Positions 25,055 to 60,556 of a stretch of DNA of 64,000 nucleotides are shown here, piece by piece. Origin of the DNA: Branchiostoma lanceolatum (lineage: Eukaryota; Chordata; Leptocardii; Amphioxiformes; Branchiostomatidae); contig NC_089727.1 in the NCBI RefSeq assembly GCF_035083965.1, forward strand, positions 13,459,501 through 13,523,500, in the 5' to 3' direction. Made by a program: the position numbers and the translations under genes. A model generated the notes under the pieces. That model worked only from the letters and a program-made list of their open reading frames with translations, made no database searches and was not told where the DNA came from. Positions within the stretch are counted from its first letter, which is position 1. Every line of letters begins with the position of its first letter.

Positions 25055-27815
25055 TTTATTGACATAAGTCTGACAGATCCCTAGTGCTACGATTTAACGT
25101 CATTACTGGCACTAACGCATAGATGGGGTGAAAACAACTCCTTTATACACAATTAAGTACAGATAAAAATATCCTCCAGTCCGCATTGTATGCTAAATCT
25201 GTTATTGACATAGTTTAGTTGGTCCTTATTGCTACACTACATTGCAGTGGACACAGCAAACTAAACATCTATCTCCCACTTTTAACAGTAATGATCTATC
25301 CATTCAAGTACAGCATGCGAAATAGTATTGCTATTCAGAAACATCTTGACAATAATTAATCACTCTGACAGATTAGTATACAGGACGTGCATAGTAGAAA
25401 AGATGGATTGCTATTTTGTGTCAAAACTTGTGTTGAAATTTTGAATGAACAGTGAATTTCTAGCAGTAACGTTAGCGTGTTAAACGTTATCAAAGAGTCA
25501 AACCCTGTAACAGCAGCAGTTTTGGCTGAGCAAAGCCTCAGGTATTGCTTGTACTTTTATCATTGCATTTTACCCAGAGCATTTTCTTATATGCTGTTCT
25601 TGTTGTGACAATGGGATGTCTACTTCTACATTATGAGGGTCATACCTTCAAATAACATAGCAAGCTTTGTGGCTTTTAAAAGTGGTCATCTAGGGAATTT
25701 CCATGTGAAACTTGTTGGAATACATAAAATATGGATGCCTATTGCCTTATTACCTTGCCATGCTAACCAAACACAGACAAGTCACAAAATACATTTGTTC
25801 AACATAGTCTAACAGATTCTTGTTTTTGAGAAATATCATCCGAACAGTTTGCAGCAAAGAGTATAAAGTAGTAAGACAGTTTTCAGTCTCCTATAGAATA
25901 CCTTAAACTGGGAATATCTTGCTTATGTTGAAAAACTATAACTTAAACGTCATGCAATGTTGGTTGCATTTTCATGCAAAATTCATGTAGGCAATTCTGT
26001 AAACTAACTGTGTTTTCATGCTTTGCATGAATGTGTTTTTTTTCTCCATATACATGTAATTGTAATTACAAAGAACAATAGAATCTGGTACTACGGAAAC
26101 TCTTTTTGCACACCCTACACAAAATGGTATATCTTCAATTAAGTAACAGATCATTTCTCTTTTTTATATTACCCTAAAGGAGGACTTTCTCTAATGCAAC
26201 AGTTGCACCCGGCAAGGCTTTAGGTTTTAGTCAAGGACAGACAAAAACACAATGCATTTCTAGAGAAATTCCTCCACTTACACAATGTCCCAAATAGCTT
26301 TGAAATGGGTTCAATAGGTGAGGGTATTGCTTGACAGACATTTCATCTCTGCTACAAACAGCACAAACAAACAAGCAAATGGACATGAAAGGAAAACATA
26401 ATCATAGGTTTGTAATAAAAGTATGGCATCATGTATGAGTAACCATGTAATGGGAGACTACATTACAAACACTTACATACACATTCAAGCAGCCACTACA
26501 GCCTATATTCCTCTTGAGTTGTCATAGCCCCCCCCCCCCCCACCCTGAATGGCTAGGGTTATCATACCTAAAACCTGTTCGTATAAATTTTTGAATGGTA
26601 TTTCAAAAGATTCCCTAACTTTCAGAGGTCCTCTATAAAAGTTTTTTTGTCAATGGACATAAAATGAGAGATGCGTGTTCATTTTCACACAAAGAAAGCA
26701 AAGGTCAATGTCATTCTTCTTCTTTTAAACTAAATAAGTCTGACTATGTCTAGCTTTGGCTTCACTTTATCCATTCACTTACAAATATTTTCAGCCAAAA
26801 CATGGAAAGACAAGGCACTGGCAGATTCCTTGTCTCCTCATCAGGAAATTTGGGACAACAGTTATTTTCCAACTCGGTTTAGCAAAATGGATTTCTTCTA
26901 CTGTATCTTTCTTCTACCGTATCAAACCCCACATGGCAAGGTGCTTTTCCGAATGACACCAGTGTCACAACAACACACACATTGTACACAGTGGACAGCA
27001 AAGGCATTAGAATTACATGCAGCATTGGCCTTCAGTATAAAACACACTACATGTAGCAAGTACAATACATCTCTTGGAAAGACAATGTCATACAAAGTTT
27101 TGTTGTGAAAGACATGGTCCCTCGCCCACCCTCCACAAGTAAGGGCTCGGACACATTTGTCGTAAGATTGTTTTACAACAGCTTCTTGAGACAGTTGTGG
27201 CTGTGTCTTGCAAAATCCAGCTGTCTTCTGACAGAAAAAGTTTGAGATAGATCCTTGTCAATGGTCAATTTTCCTACAATCAAATCATAGGACAAATGTG
27301 ACCGCACCTAAGTACCACCCCAAACTTCATCTGGGTAATTAAAGGATCATTTTTCATAAGAGAACCCAATATCCCACAAAACTTCCTCATGAGTAATAGA
27401 TATCTATAAAAACTTCACATGTCCATTGACAAATTGTTCTATGCTACATATTTGTTATCTGAGACATCAAAATAGGTGTCAAAATCATCAAGCAATAAAA
27501 CTTCCCCAAAATTTGGTGATGGTCTTCCTAGAGAATAAACTACACAATAATCAAAGGTTAAAGTGATTCCTTATTTTCAGTGATTACTAGATATAGATCC
27601 TAGAAATCAACCGTCCAAAATATATCTTGGAAATATTACACATGAACATAATGAGAGATCTTTTCTATCCTTAAAAAGGCCTTGTTTCTTCAGAAGAATG
27701 TAACCCAAAGACTACTGACAATTAACATGTTTCATGGCCAAAAGTTGGCAACGTTGTTTCATTAGCGCATTCTGGAGACTTCCTTTATCGTGTATTTGTA
27801 ACTTTTGTAACTTTC
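25055..27815 (-). other. Probable STIM 3' UTR and downstream region
   Basis: Follows the STIM stop codon at 27816-27818. No coding exon is recognisable; open frames such as 26746-27108 lack domains. On the minus strand the first AATAAA hexamers that I found lie at 25055-25060 and 24842-24847, which would give a long 3' UTR of nearly 3 kb. A poly-C run sits at 26528-26541. Confidence 0.35.
26528..26541. repeat. Poly-C tract
   Basis: Fourteen consecutive C bases on the plus strand. Confidence 0.9.
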
Positions 27816-52669
<24,854 letters not shown>

Positions 52670-53138
52670 CTCTCCACGATGCTTCTGGGTTCAGGAAAAA
52701 AAACCTGCTTCCGGAATTTGGCACTGTCGAGCAGCGGTCTGTGAGTCTGACGCAGTTCAGTCCGCCATCGTCATGTTTGAAATACCAACGATCCCGGCCA
52801 GAGTGACTCCACCAGGAGAACCCCTCACATGAGTCACTTCCTCCTTTTCAAAAGGCTGCTGCATCCAACGAACTCCTCCCTCCAAAAACAACACTTTTCC
52901 AACCCAAACATGCTAGTGAAGCCAAACACTCACCCAACAATATGTTCTTTTATGATACAACAGTTAAACAGCCGTGTGAATGTAGCCATATGATATCATC
53001 AACTAAAAATAGGTATGTATAAAAAGGAACTGTTTACTGATCTATTAGAGAATGGTAGAGTAAATACAACAGCCAAATGTGGATGTGTAGAGCAACGTGA
53101 TTGGTCAGAAATTTCATCACGTGACTAAATAGTCCAAC
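52670..53138. promoter_or_regulatory. Divergent STIM/SRA1 promoter
   Basis: The start codons of STIM (minus, 52667-52669) and SRA1 (plus, 53139-53141) are about 470 bp apart and point away from each other. On the SRA1 side there is an inverted CCAAT box (ATTGG, 53100-53104) and an E-box CACGTG at 53118-53123. The SRA1 start (AACATGGCAGCC) overlaps a YY1-like motif. No TATA box is seen. Confidence 0.6.
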
Positions 53139-56100
53139 ATGGCAGCCACCAGACCCGGTAAGTCCGGAATTTCTTCGAAGAATTTTGGGGTAAAAATAGT
53201 AAATATTGCCGTAATTTCATATTTTCCATAGCTTCTTGATTAGAAAGATTGTTAGGGCGACATTGGAAATGATATTTTGCCTGGTAATGTTGGTAAATAC
53301 TGAATTCCGATAGTTGACAGTCGCTGCTTATTATAGTTTTTACATACGTGGCAAAACCGGGAGGGAGGGGGGCACTTCCGGGTTAAAATGTCCTGAACTG
53401 GTTATTTGCGATGGTTTCAGGTCGAATATAGACAGGTAAAATTCGTTTCTTCCTTCTTTAACTCGACAAATAAAGGTTGTAGTCGCATAGACTTCTGACA
53501 TATTCCTAATCTGACCTTGAGTACCTTTTATAATTGACAGGAAACCCAGACCGAGGGTGGAATGACCCGCCCATGTTTATGTACGATGCCCAAAACAAAG
53601 CACAGGAGTCACCAAGGAGGGCACTCCCGACAAAACGTGTGGCATTCCCACAAGGTGCACCACCTCAGCCTGCAAGTAAGAACCTGTCATTTGTAGTCCA
53701 TCACATATTTAACTATATGACACCCTTTTGTTCTTACCAAGGAAATCTTGATTGGAGTGTGTCAAGTAGTAACGTTAGTAGTGTGTCAAAAGGGACATTA
53801 GAGTATGAAGCCTCACTAGCGTGGACCCACTGGACAGAGCCACTTGGGAACATGGCGTGAAGACTAGCTGACTGTTGCCCACCAGTATAGTATAATCAAT
53901 TGCTGAGCTAAATTCATACAATTACCTTTAAATTTGTTTAAAGGTACACTTTTCTGCTGAATGCTAAATTATATTTCACTTCTTATCATTACTTCCTAAA
54001 GGGATTTAAGATCATGGGAATATGAGCATTTTTTTGCCTCCATTGCTGAGACTAATAAGACTATCTTTTGCACCTAATGCAGTGTTATGTATTTTTTTTT
54101 AAATTCTAGTCTTGCCATGTTGTTTTACTGCAGATGCCCCAAACGTACCTCCAGCAATACCACCAACAGGAGATGTCCCTATAAGAGCACCTCCAAAACT
54201 ATCAACTTCCCCTCCGGACTCCATCCTCTTCACCCCTACAGATGGTACAGTCCAGAGTGGTACCCCTGTAGGACCTGTCCTCATGCCCCCTGTGACTGAC
54301 ACAGCCCTCCCACCACCCCCCTCCCTCGGACCTACCCTACCTGTTGTCGTCAATGGGCCTCTCTTACTCAACCCCAACAGCCCTCAAGTTTTAAGTACAT
54401 TTTCTGATACTGCAAAGAAGACTCCTGATAAAGCTGAGGAGATGGTCAAGGAACGTGCAAGTGACGATGATGGAGATCTTTGTAGAAGGAGTATGGAAAG
54501 TCTCAGGAACACCTTACGTGCAGTCAGTGCTCTTGGAGTGGAAGTGAGTTGTTTTTACTGAGGGCTTTTTCTTTCATAGTTGTCTGTCAAATACTTTATT
54601 CAAAATATGCAGACTGTATGAAGAAGAAAACATTCAAGAAAACAAAACTCTTTTAAAAGAAGACTTAGCCCAACAGGAAAGTTATAATTCATCATTTGCA
54701 TCACTTTCTTTAGTTAACATTCTCCTACACAGAGCTTTGGCTGCAGTCATTACAATTTACAATATACCTTGGGAAGGCTCTGCTAACGGGACTGAGGTGT
54801 CCACTTTTGTTGGTGTGGCCTCTAACCAGCTGTCAGCAAATCAGAGAGTCACCTAAAAGTCTTCTTTAGGTAAAACCGATTCTCACAAAAGTGGAAACCT
54901 CAGTCCGGTTTAGCAGAGCCTCCACAAGGTGTATTGTATAGGCTGCAGATGAGGGTCTGCGTTGGTAGGAGAATGCTGGTTACGCCAAAAATAATTACTC
55001 AAGCAACTGGATAACACCCATTATGTTTTTCACAGCAACGAGTGAGTGATGAGGTTGGCAGGAGGCTGACCATGCTGGAGAACATGTGGACAACTGGGAA
55101 GCTGTCCAGGCCAGTTCAGGTGTATACTGATGTCCTGGCGTCAGGTGTGTTACCAATCTGTGGGTTTTTCATTCCCTCATTTTCAGATTTGAAAAAAATA
55201 ATGCTGAACTGGATGATGAGCCATAAAGTAAACAACCAAATTTGGCAGGATTGGGCTTGCCAATACATAACTAGCCGCTTTTTTTTATCAATGGAATTAT
55301 GCAATTGTAGTTAGGCCACAGCAAGTAAATTTTATGGATGACATCAGCGCGCTCATTAATTTTCACCTGATTTTGAAAAAAAAAACAAGATTTTTTTACC
55401 CTTCAGCAATGGTCAACATACCGAAAATAATACAATTTGTCGCAAACTACAGTCAGTTCTATCGCAAAAACGTTCTAGATGCCATAAAAAGGCATTTGAA
55501 AATGTAAGAATTGTGAAAACTCCGTATAAGTGCATTGTACAATTATTGTGTATGCCAGCGGTAACAAGATTGCTCGTCATCACCAACTTTCAGGAAGACA
55601 CTGTGCAGACCTCATGCCAAACTTGTAATATAGTGTGTAATTTCTATGCCATTATTATCAACAACGTGTAATCCGATGTGCTGTTCTTGAATGAAGTGAA
55701 CTACTAAAAAAATCGAAATTTCATTGCCCTCCGATGATATGTCCGACAAAGGCTCTGACTTTGTGTTGTGCAATTGCTTGATATGATCCAGCAACGTTGA
55801 GGCTCAATTGCTCGCATTTGATGGCATGTGTTGACACAGTGTTCCATATAAATACCCAGTTGAATATAGTTGCTGCCCAGGTGTTCCATTGCATATGAAT
55901 GCCCATGATGGTATGTCATGTTTACTGTTGAATCAAGGTGGTCTTATATTATATATGAAACGTCATTGGTTGAATACAAGAACAAAAGACCTGTTGGTCG
56001 TGATATCATATTTTGTTGCCGCAAGTCTTGTTTAACAAGATTCATGATCTCAAAATTTGAAAATATAGGAATCTTGTTTTTTTTTACCCGCCTTGTTTTT

Positions 56101-56833
56101 TTTCCGCCCTATCTCATTAATTTTGGAGTCTGTGGAGGATGTCATCCATAAAATTTACTTGCTGTGGCCTTAGTTGAAGAGTATGAAGACTCACAAGACT
56201 TATTTCATCAGTCAAATATTTCCTTATCTCATTTTCTCAGCCCTGAATGACCGTGACTGTGACTTGGCCCATGACATGCACCTGAAGCTCATGATGGACC
56301 ACGTGTCTGAGGTAAACTGTGCTATTGTTGTTTTTAAAGCTTTCCAAAGGTTGTGTGGACAAAACTTCCTTCTATTAGTTAGCAGTGTGAAAAGGTTTTA
56401 CACAATGTTTTTGTATTTGTGAATATTATTCTAGGAAGATACATATACAGTATAAGCACAAATTGATAAAAAAATCATTTTCAAGTATTACAAATAAAGG
56501 AAATAGCGGAATCTCTATTGTATTCTATAGGTCAGGCAGTGGATGGTGGGAGTGAAACGGCTGATCCAAGAAGCAAGAAACCTCCCTCAAAATCCAAGCA
56601 AGGCAGAAACAACAGACACTCCTGAAGCTCAACAAACTGAACAAAACCCAGAGATGAACAATGAGGAAGAAGAGCAAGAGAATGCAAAAGTTGTTGAGAC
56701 AAAACTGGATGAACTCACAATTAGTGACCAGTCAGAGAAAGAAAAAGAAAATACAGGCAATGAGATACAGAGTATAGGAAGCCCTGAGGAAAACTCTACA
56801 AATGATGATAAAAAGGGGGAAATTGTAGATTAA
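53139..56833 (+). CDS. SRA1: Steroid receptor RNA activator protein 1 (SRA1/SRAP)
   Basis: Homologue of the protein encoded by the SRA1 locus, a nuclear/cytoplasmic coregulator whose transcript is also known as a functional RNA in mammals. Exons: 53139-53157, 53541-53675, 54134-54543, 55036-55144, 56241-56311, 56531-56833; all phases match and give 348 aa (human about 236). Conserved N-terminal block: GNPDRGWNDPPMF and RRALPTKRVAFPQ. Then a Pro-rich linker (~52-140), longer than in human. The C-terminal helical domain runs ~165-265, with VSDEVGRRLTMLE, WTTGKLS, DMHLKLMMDHVSE and the diagnostic QWMVGVKRLI. The remaining ~85 residues are acidic, Glu/Gln/Asn-rich and appear lineage-specific. The start is chosen because the seven-codon first exon ends in a good donor (G|GTAAGT). 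Confidence 0.95.
54713..54983. mobile_element. Imperfect inverted-repeat MITE in SRA1 intron 3
   Basis: The two halves are diverged reverse complements. The outer pair is CATTCTCCTAC with GTAGGAGAATG, and the inner pair is GGCTCTGCTAA..GGACTGAGGT with ACCTCAGTCCGG.TTAGCAGAGCC, each arm about 100 bp. No convincing target duplication was identified, so the family is unknown. Confidence 0.7.
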
Positions 56834-56928
56834 CATCAGACAGTACAAAAGTCTTCCCACTGTTGAGTGATATTAGGATTGCTGCACTCAAAATCTTCTG
56901 CCGCTTAGGCCACACCAATTTCATTTTT

Positions 56929-57071
56929 TGGTTAACAGACTTTTATTTTCAAAAAAAAAAATTTTAGAAAAAAAAAAAAATTCATGAAAACAGAAGGCTG
57001 GGCCAGCCTTCTGTTTTCATGATTTTTTTTTCTAAAATTTTATTTTTTTAAATAAAAAATCTGTTAACCAA
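56929..57071. repeat. Near-palindrome hairpin in the SRA1 3' UTR
   Basis: TTGGTTAACAG at the left and CTGTTAACCAA at the right bound arms of about 65 bp. They meet at GGCTGGGCCAGCC with almost no loop, and the inner ATGAAAACAGAAGG block is an exact complement. The arms contain long A/T runs and an AATAAA at about 57050. It lies ~95 bp after the SRA1 stop codon. A MITE origin is likely. Confidence 0.8.
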
Positions 57072-57298
57072 GAAATTTCTTCATTCTCAGATGCTGAACT
57101 AGAAGATCCACATGAAAACAGAATCGGTAGAAAAAGTCTTTACCTTGGTACATGCAGTTTTAATGACTCAGTGGATAGTCATGTTGTTTCCTTCAAGCTC
57201 TCTGTTGTCATCTTGATCTCTTGCTGGATTTTTACTTTTATGTGTCTGAGAACCAAGGAAATGAATGGGAATGGCTTTACTGATAAGTGCAAAGATTC

Positions 57299-57304
57299 AA
57301 TAAA
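57299..57304 (+). terminator. Candidate poly(A) signal of SRA1
   Basis: AATAAA about 465 bp beyond the SRA1 stop. Another is at 57945-57950, and one lies inside the hairpin. Which is used cannot be told from sequence. Confidence 0.35.
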
Positions 57305-57309
57305 ATACA

Positions 57310-60300
57310 ATCAATATCAGGGAAATTTATATATTATTTTGTGCATCAGATATTTTCCCATTCTTTGCAAATGTCTCAATAACGTAACTGGCCTATTTTT
57401 TCAATATCTGATAGCTGTTTCAGCATCTTGTATTGTAGCATATTATTATGAGTGATGGAATTAACAAATCTCATCATTTTGAAAGTTGTGAAGCATTCCT
57501 GGGTGGCTGCCAATCTTGTAGTTCTTTTACTTTACAAAAATCGTTAACCATATATGCTAATAATTTGTAAATGTAAGAAGTTATTTTTATACTAAATAGT
57601 GTACAGTGTTACTGCTAGATGACCAAAATGATCTTTGAGATCTGAAATTATGTCAAATGTAAACTGCTTTGTGGTGGCTGGTTTTATTGATATAACAGGA
57701 TTTATATAACTATACTCGATAAAATTTGATGATTTTTTAAAACTATATAAATACGGGATAATGTAAACTATAGCCTTCAGTATGCTCCTGGCAGCCGTAC
57801 AGTGCACATCAGTGGAGGCCTGGCTGAGAAAGTTAACCATGTACAAGTTACTCTTCAAGTCATGTTTGAATTCTATAGATAACATATAAGAATTTGAAGT
57901 ATGGCTACACATAAAGAAGTTAGCTTGAAGGACAGTTAGCCAAGAAATAAAGTAATGACAACACTGGCTTGCAATTTAGTTTGAGACATTGGCTCGCAGT
58001 TATATGTACTGTTCTACAGAGCCCTATTCTATGCTGGTTACAACAACAAGAAGACGCAAAAAATCCCAAGTCATATTTCTAGACACACAACCTAGGCTTA
58101 TGTTGGGAAGACATTAGAAATTTATATCCATTTAGACACTCTAACACAACGTTGACAGGGTCGATTTGAAAGTTTGAAAATTTGAACAAGGTTGGCTTCC
58201 CCCAAACTGAAAGTTGTAGATAGCATTGTCTTGATTATCCAAGGGATCTTATCTGATTGAAACTTCTCGGATTATGTGACTTTTTGATAGATATCTGGGC
58301 CATTCTGCATGGTTTGATACTGTTCATAGAAAAACCAGTACAGAAAAAAGTTTGAATTCTCTGACAGTTATTATGGTAATCTGTCCCTGCTATTGTCCCA
58401 GGCTTGCAGACATCTAATCCTTTTATGAATTTATGTGGTTATGGGGGATTAATCCAGCCCTCAACCTGCTGGGCAGCTCACAGTAGGAGCACTCCCTTTA
58501 CGACTTCCCCAGGGCAAGGTTTTGGTTCCTTTATTAAGGATAAAATGTAGATATATCCAATTTCTGAAGGAACTGTCTCAAGATCCTTGTATTTATTGAT
58601 GACGTTGCAAAAGGTACATCAAAATATTAAGTTACATTCTTGTAATGACAGTCTTAGAATCTGAACTCCAATTAGTACTGTACTTGATATGCCAGTAAAG
58701 CCAATCATATTGCTGTCTTTTTGTGAAATATTACAGAATTTATCAAATAAGTTCCAGAGACAATGCAATTTTAGCATCAAATTAAGTGTGTAAAAATCTT
58801 GCATAAATGTTAATGAATTGGAAAAGGCTGAATTATGTGATTTGTACTCGTTAGAAGGAAGATTAGTGCAATAGTCAAGTCTGACTTGTAATCTTGCAAT
58901 TGTGTTGCATTCAGGTATGTGCCAGTAGTCAATAAAGGCTTGTGTTTTCTTCCACAATTTTCCTTTTAGAAATAGCATTTTCCAACCATTTTGATATGCA
59001 AGGAAACATCCTATAGATTCATGTGTACATACATCATTGTATGAATAAATTTATTTCAGGCACATTGACCCATAGGAACAATATATAGACATACATGTAC
59101 AAATGGACATAACAATTGTATACCTTTCTAAAAAAAGGTGTTCCTGCAGTGGCAGTCGGATTTTAAAAGACATTTTATGACTCTGATATTGAATATTCTG
59201 ACTATGAATAAATAAGTAAGTAAACATACTTTCCTATGCCAAGCATTAAACATATCTTTATACTAAACAACCATTGTACTTGCACTACAGCCTTTCGGTA
59301 GTTTCCTGATAGGGAAGCATTAGAACGATTCCATCACTTATAAATGGGAAACCCCATACATCCTCTGGAGGTAAGTGTAGCCTCCTTTGCAGACTTCCTA
59401 GAACGGTGGCGTATATATTTGGGTGAGGGGGAGGTGACACGATTTCTTACACGGGCCTCGGCAGCAAAACTCCCTTGCCGGCATTAGAGAATATTGGCCT
59501 GTGTAAGAAATCGTGTCACCCCCTCCCCCAAATATATATACGCCGTTCTAGGAAGTCTGCGAAGGAGGCTAAGGTAAGTGCATGTATGGCATAAGGAAAA
59601 GGTCATAACAGTGCCAGGACTCCCATATACTCACTTAACCCTGACCGTACATCTATTTTACACAGCATGTATGCTGAATGCCTATCTTGTGGGTTATCAC
59701 AGACTCATGACGCTTTATGGTGTTACATGTCCAGAAGGAGGCATCTAATTTACATCTAAACCTACTACTACTGTATAACCTCTCAATCCGTGCATGGTTG
59801 TTGATGAAAGGTTACCCTGGCAGCAGGGAGAAGGCAAGAAGAGATCATGAAATGCTTTTGCAAAGAAACAATTTGTGAATTCTTGTGAAACTGCTATTTT
59901 GTTTTCTCTCCCGTTTGCTGTGAGGGTTGTCAATGGCTTTGGCACAAATTCTAAAGTTTTATAAGGCTCTTTCCGTCCCCGATCTATCCTTTCTGGACCA
60001 GTAACATAAGTCATATTATGTCCTAAAACAAGCTCACACATGAATCAAACATGGCAAAGGCGGTAATTTATCATTCTTGTCCCCTTTTGTGACACACAAA
60101 GGCTATGTCCAAACACAATGTATGGTATTGGTAATAGGCCTTAAAACATTCGTAAAAGAATAGAGGTGTGGTAGCCTGTTTGGAAAGTTTCCAGTGCAAC
60201 TTCTTCCTTGACAAATGTGCAATTTCACCCAGTACTTGAACAATCATATACACCTTGGGGGCTTTGCCTTGTTGTAGGATTAGTACGAAAATGTCTTTCA

Positions 60301-60556
60301 AGAACTTAAAATGTGTTTGATGGCAAAGTTAGGATGAGCTACCCTCAGCGCCCAATTATGGGGTTTTCCTTTGTCCAATTGCAACTTGCCATGCGAGAGC
60401 AGTGATTTTTCATCCTTATAGAGCCCCTCACCACAGAGCTATAACTTGCTCTAATAAAGTCAGGAGACTGATTTCCCAAAAGAGAAGTACCAATTGGATT
60501 GAGCTCAGGAATCTTTGTCACTAGTAGTTGCTGCCTGTGCCTTGCTGATGTGGAAT
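57310..60556. other. Intergenic spacer between SRA1 and the FAM120 gene (convergent 3' ends)
   Basis: AT-rich. Apart from the inverted-repeat element at 59378-59571, I recognise nothing. Open frames such as 58619-58978 and 59745-60041 on the minus strand have no known domain. Confidence 0.45.
59378..59571. mobile_element. MITE with long inverted repeats and perfect 9-bp target duplication
   Basis: A 194-bp element begins TAGCCTCCTTTGCAGACTTCC and ends in its near-exact complement. The arms are about 74 bp with few mismatches. The perfect direct repeat AGGTAAGTG flanks it at 59369-59377 and 59572-59580. Long terminal repeats plus a 9-bp duplication are the hallmark of Mutator-like elements. 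The family is inferred. It has no coding capacity. Confidence 0.85.

Noticed and set aside
26746-27108. 120-codon plus-strand frame opposite the presumed STIM 3' UTR
   Set aside because: No domain, no splice sites of note, ordinary composition for chance ORFs in AT-rich DNA.
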